Source: Oidiodendron maius Zn (Eukaryota; Ascomycota; Leotiomycetes; Myxotrichaceae). Taken from it: DNA of 64,000 nucleotides. Positions 60,118 through 64,000 of this stretch are shown piece after piece; position 1 is the first letter of the stretch; each line of letters begins with the position of its first letter. The stretch spans positions 2,404,096 to 2,468,095 of the forward strand of contig KN832872.1 of the NCBI GenBank assembly GCA_000827325.1, in the 5' to 3' direction. Below the pieces are notes generated by a model that saw only the letters and a list, made by a program, of their open reading frames with translations, ran no database searches and was not told the DNA's origin. Made by a program: the position numbers and the translations under genes.

Positions 60118-61885
60118 GTCGGTTGAACAAACACAGGAATATCGATCTGGTGTCTACCCGTCTAGATGATATACAAAGGAGATCTTATCCACGGCGGCTT
60201 ATGGCCAGAGTTACTCGCCACCAGGAGAAAGTGGTTAGATTTGATTCACAGCCTGCGATTATCGGCGTGTCAGATTTGGGAGATGAGCTGGCGGATGAAG
60301 AGGAAGATATTGCGCTTCAAAGCCAAGAGCCATTTATTTGAATGAGATTCAGCCTTGGGGCCAATTATTTCACCTGGTATTCTGCCCGACTAAAACTTCG
60401 GCAGCTTGTTGCCGCAACCACCGCCATTTTCCCGACGCGCCGTCATTGGTATCTGATCAGCTGGTATTTGACGAAGAATCCGACTGGAAATCGCGTTAGA
60501 ATCTAACCCCGGAATTATGCCTGGAATAAAATCCGATCTTCCGAAATAAATGAAGGCTCAGCAGCTGAAACCATAGGTGGTAATCGTTTGGTTGTATAAC
60601 CGAACTTATGCTTTTGGGGAGGGAGACGTACAAGTAGGCGAGACAGATGCAGGCCGCGGTGGCATGGAGGAATGGGCGGCAGAGTTGGAGTCCGAAATAC
60701 TTGGCAGAAGAGGACCATGAAAAGAGGAAGTCTTGAAGCGTGGGATGGACGAGAGAAAGGGTGTTGGAGAAGACGGAATGCGAGACCCGTGGATAGCAGT
60801 AGAAGAAATATCAAGGAGAGGATCACAGGTTGAGTAGAGTATATCCTCTAGCGGTGTGATCCTTGTGTCATATTTAAATTCAGTTTGTACTGCCAAGTTG
60901 AAGGCTCCTGGAGCCTTCCCACCAAACCCTAAGCAGCAATTCTAGCGATCTAGTCACGCTGCCAATGAAATTTTCCTTCTTTTTTGCTGAGATACTACAA
61001 TTCTTCACATCCCCTCCATTATGTATCTAGAGCCACCCTTTTAGACTAGGTTCACACTTTTCAATCGAATCAACGTCACCAATATCTCAGAGGATAATAG
61101 CGCCTACAAGTTTTATCAGCAATAGAACCTCTAAACATCAACGGTGGTGCTAGTCCCTATCCTGTGGCTGACTAGACGGCAACCTGCATGGATAGTTTCC
61201 TCAGCTTCGCCATCAGCCAACAAATCAGAGCGCCAACAAATATACAGGGATTTCGGTGAAGGACTGCCATTCGTTGGTTTTGTCTCGGTTTCCCGCCGCT
61301 GGCTTGGGTCTTGTGAGGAGTTTATGGGGGGCTTTTGCAACCTTGGCGGGAAGATAGAAAGGGGATGGGATATGTGATGGCATTCTGACTATGCGATTAA
61401 ATATGCGGCGAGGCTAGCGAACTTCAACACCATATAGTCGACACAACCGGCAATCTAACATAGACGAGGGGCCGCAGGATTGCTTGCTATCTAGAAGTGC
61501 CATCTGTGCGCCCAGTATGTGAATCGAAAGATGTTGTCAAGTGGTACAAGAAAGAGCAATTCAACTGGCGTCACCCAAAGACCTTGTTTCTTTTCAGCCG
61601 CAAGCCACGCATTCAAAATGAGGGCCAGCTCTGCGTGTACATTCGCTGTTGTGAGGTTGAGTCTCTCCCGGTTCCGCCACTCGCCCAGGCAAGACGTGAG
61701 GGTTGCGCTTGGCATGTGCCCACCGAGTATCAGACCCTTCATCAGTTGATAAGTGTCTACAGCTAACTATAAGGCGCGTAACATATCTTGCTACTGCAGC
61801 AATTGGCGTTGAAAGCAACACTTCTGCAAATATTTACCCTTTTTAATGTTTACTTATCGTGCACAGTCCTAACGCAAGAGAGACA
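60118..61885. other. intergenic region
   Basis: 1.77 kb. The first 220 bp still encode the displaced continuation of the SH3 gene. The rest has overlapping short frames without family features, including a Pro/Ser-rich one at 60606-60896 (minus). It contains the promoter of the secreted-protein gene at its right end. Confidence 0.45.
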
Positions 61886-64000
61886 ATGTATAAGGGACGC
61901 GCTTTCCCAAAAATCCTTGTTGCCTTAGTCCTCACTATTCGGTGCTTGGCTTGTCCTCCTGATCTATCCAAATGTGTCTCCCAAGATGACTACCGTAGCA
62001 ATTTCAAAAACTTGATTGCAGAAAATCCAAACTACTTTGGAAATGCCCCGGAAACAAACCAACCGTCGGTTATCCCGCTATCGTACGATACTCAATATGA
62101 GCAACTCGTTTCAATTGGATTTAACCCAATTCTGAGTGTCCTTGAAGCCACTATTGAGATCAAGTTAGACTACGGCTTCGACGGCGTCCTCTGCACCAAT
62201 GGCTCGTTCGAGTATGTGCGTTTCTATGAGCGCTATGGTCCACTTTGGTATCAGTGGACTGACTTAGGAGCTGTCACTGTCAACACACACGATATCTTAG
62301 ACAGTCTCGATTGCAACAAGGCGTCTGTATTTCCATTATTCTACGTTCTTACGCTCCCATTCCAGCCCAGTACTCAGAGCAACTGTGAACTGCCCCGGCT
62401 CCCTGAGATCCGCGCAATCCTCTCGTGGGATCAGTTACCGCCGCCATCGTCTCCATATTTCCCTCCTACATGGGGAAATGCTCTTGACCAGTATATACAG
62501 TCGCCTACACTTCCACTCCCGCCTCCTAAGGTTGATTTCATCTCCCGTGCATTATCAGAAGAGAACATTCGTAAGGAGCTCCGAACGCCCAAAGAGCGGT
62601 TCCATTATTCTCCAAGCAATGCAGACCAACAACAGGTTTTATCTCACATCCCCTCATCAGCAACCACCCTCAGTGAACTTCCTCGGCCTGGATCACCCTC
62701 AAACATAATTTTCGAGGAGCTCATCGGGCTCGGCCTCGACTATAATCTTCAGCGCTTAGTAGCCACGATCCGAATCAAGGAACCAAAGGGCTACGGTACA
62801 GGAAATTGCGGGAACGGCACTTTGGAATATATCTCCTTCTGGGCTGACTGGTATAATACTTGTGATTGGACATACCTGGGCCAAGCAACCATTAATGTGC
62901 ACAACCTTCCCGACATCCCTCCTGGTGGAGTGGCATACTCAGCAGCATTGCCAGTGGATCTTCGGAATGTAAGCCATATATGTAACACGACCCAGATCTC
63001 GCGCGTCAGAGCCGCACTGTCGTGGAACGTGCCACCCCCGGAGCCGCCCAAGACAGCACGCAGAGGAAACTGGCTACAGGTCCATGTACAGATCCCGCCG
63101 AATTTGAATTCGTCCAACCTCACGGCCCCAGAGATATTTACGATTGGCGGCGTTCTCATCGAAGATATCGATGTTAAGTTGTCCGGACTGACCCTTCCTG
63201 ATGCAGCGTATGCCTTCTTCTACAAGCCCAGCGCCAGTACACTGCAGCCACTGCCTGTCGACATCGATTGGGCGTACGGGCAATCTCGTCCATGCCCTTT
63301 CGGCGGCTCTATCTACATTACTGGTCCTACCGTAGGCACGGTGCCGCAGCCATCCGGCCCCAATTGTGACGTCGGGCCCAGCCAGTACCAATACCGGGTA
63401 GTATACCGTCCCTTCGGATCCACGCTCGAACCCCATCCAGTCCTGAACTCAATAACGCCGACACAAATATACTCACCTGGCTATTCGACCATTCAGCCTT
63501 TGAATTCCCAGGGGTACTTCTATTACCTCCCATTAGAGTGCAACATCTTCGGCATGCTCTCCTGGTGGCTACCCGCTACAGGCGGCCTGTACCAGATCCG
63601 TCTTGAGTTAGCCACACAAACGAGCCCCAGTGGACAGACGCCCGTCACATACAAAACTGAAGGGACAACGGATTGGTACAATATCACAGTCAACGATATC
63701 GGTCCCTCGGGAACCTTCGTCCCCACGAATGAACCTGTCTGCGGAACCTTCCCCGCGGGAACGAAGCTCACCGGCACCCTGACCGCAGAGGCGCCCTATT
63801 TTGGATCATACTATGCGGGGGTGTCCAACTCTGCCATCAAAGTCGTTATCGATGGTGGAACTGATATTAACCCGGGCTTTACGGAGATCCCCTGTGTGCC
63901 TTGGACTTGGGATTCGGCCACCGCGCCGCCATGTGGGTATGTGGCTGGTTTGGAGGTGTGTGATCGTACCATTTATGACAGTGTACCGTATGAGCCGGGT
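61886..64000 (+). CDS. secreted protein with a duplicated WD/SW-type module, 3' end outside window
   Basis: A single uninterrupted frame from the ATG at 61886 to the right edge (705 codons, no stop, no intron). A signal peptide is likely (MYKGRAFPKILVALVLTIRC). Two related modules are visible. The first (about residues 75-220) has YEQLVSIGFNPILSVLEATI, CTNGSFEYVRFY, LGAVTVNTHDI and IRAILSWDQLP. The second (about 270-400) has FEELIGLGLDYNLQRLVATI, CGNGTLEYISFW, LGQATINVHNL and VRAALSWNVPP. Later parts (FTIGGVLIEDIDV, and long Gly/Pro/Thr-rich beta-like sequence) are not recognised. Text of this kind is familiar to me mainly from large bacterial proteins of unknown function. With the lack of introns in 2.1 kb this raises the possibility of transfer from bacteria. 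Extracellular location is inferred. Confidence 0.75.
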   Translation, partial: MYKGRAFPKILVALVLTIRCLACPPDLSKCVSQDDYRSNFKNLIAENPNYFGNAPETNQPSVIPLSYDTQYEQLVSIGFNPILSVLEATIEIKLDYGFDGVLCTNGSFEYVRFYERYGPLWYQWTDLGAVTVNTHDILDSLDCNKASVFPLFYVLTLPFQPSTQSNCELPRLPEIRAILSWDQLPPPSSPYFPPTWGNALDQYIQSPTLPLPPPKVDFISRALSEENIRKELRTPKERFHYSPSNADQQQVLSHIPSSATTLSELPRPGSPSNIIFEELIGLGLDYNLQRLVATIRIKEPKGYGTGNCGNGTLEYISFWADWYNTCDWTYLGQATINVHNLPDIPPGGVAYSAALPVDLRNVSHICNTTQISRVRAALSWNVPPPEPPKTARRGNWLQVHVQIPPNLNSSNLTAPEIFTIGGVLIEDIDVKLSGLTLPDAAYAFFYKPSASTLQPLPVDIDWAYGQSRPCPFGGSIYITGPTVGTVPQPSGPNCDVGPSQYQYRVVYRPFGSTLEPHPVLNSITPTQIYSPGYSTIQPLNSQGYFYYLPLECNIFGMLSWWLPATGGLYQIRLELATQTSPSGQTPVTYKTEGTTDWYNITVNDIGPSGTFVPTNEPVCGTFPAGTKLTGTLTAEAPYFGSYYAGVSNSAIKVVIDGGTDINPGFTEIPCVPWTWDSATAPPCGYVAGLEVCDRTIYDSVPYEPG

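Noticed and set aside
1-64000. CRISPR arrays, rRNA genes, origins, LTR elements or other virus-like copies
   Set aside because: None seen; repeats present are coding WD40, ankyrin, stalk or linker repeats and one 16-bp duplication.

Overview
The window looks like a chromosomal segment of a filamentous ascomycete (Pezizomycotina). Genes are split by short introns of about 40-150 bp with GTRNGT donors and CTAAC/CTGAC-like branch sites. The protein families are fungal: HET, HeLo-type, NACHT/NB-ARC receptors, fungal rhodopsin-like 7TM proteins, a Zn2Cys6-type regulator and a CYP504-like P450. Gene models were built by eye: splice sites were chosen so that every junction keeps phase. Single-base errors in exon edges are possible.

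Layout. 0-0.4 kb: N-terminus of an MDR reductase running off the left edge. 1.3-3.2 kb: a HET C-terminal relic and a short HET-domain gene. 3.8-12 kb: a HeLo-like/pseudokinase gene head-to-head with a 1,906-aa protein kinase-ankyrin-SH3-like gene. 12.4-17 kb: a HET-NACHT-WD40 receptor. 18.6-24.5 kb: an FAD monooxygenase and a zinc-cluster regulator. 25.4-26.6 kb: a decayed pogo/Fot1 DNA transposon. 27.3-34.9 kb: a patatin/NB-ARC/TPR/ankyrin receptor head-to-head with a helical-domain/ankyrin protein. 35.6-38.1 kb: a mucin-like GPI cell-wall protein. 39.7-43.6 kb: a lipase-like/NACHT/ankyrin receptor. 44.2-51.5 kb: ordinary metabolic and membrane genes (P450, small Cys-rich protein, amino-acid permease, 7TM protein). 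53.4-60.1 kb: a PNP/NACHT/WD40 receptor head-to-head with a helical-domain/SH3 protein. 61.9-64 kb: a secreted protein with a duplicated module, cut by the right edge.

The unifying theme is fungal innate immunity and incompatibility. Nine genes in about 58 kb are NLR-like receptors or carry their associated death/effector-type domains. Four tripartite receptors carry four different N-terminal effector modules (HET, patatin, DUF676-type lipase, PNP) and three sensor types (WD40, TPR+ANK, ANK). Three of their sensor arrays consist of near-identical repeats, the sign of rapid repeat turnover. Three head-to-head pairs join a repeat-bearing receptor or sensor gene to a protein with a helical N-terminal domain or kinase fold. 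The most striking is the HeLo-like/pseudokinase next to an apparently active kinase-ankyrin protein, which resembles the MLKL/RIPK logic of animal necroptosis. That comparison is an inference. The two members of the 58-kb pair each show one apparent reading-frame break.
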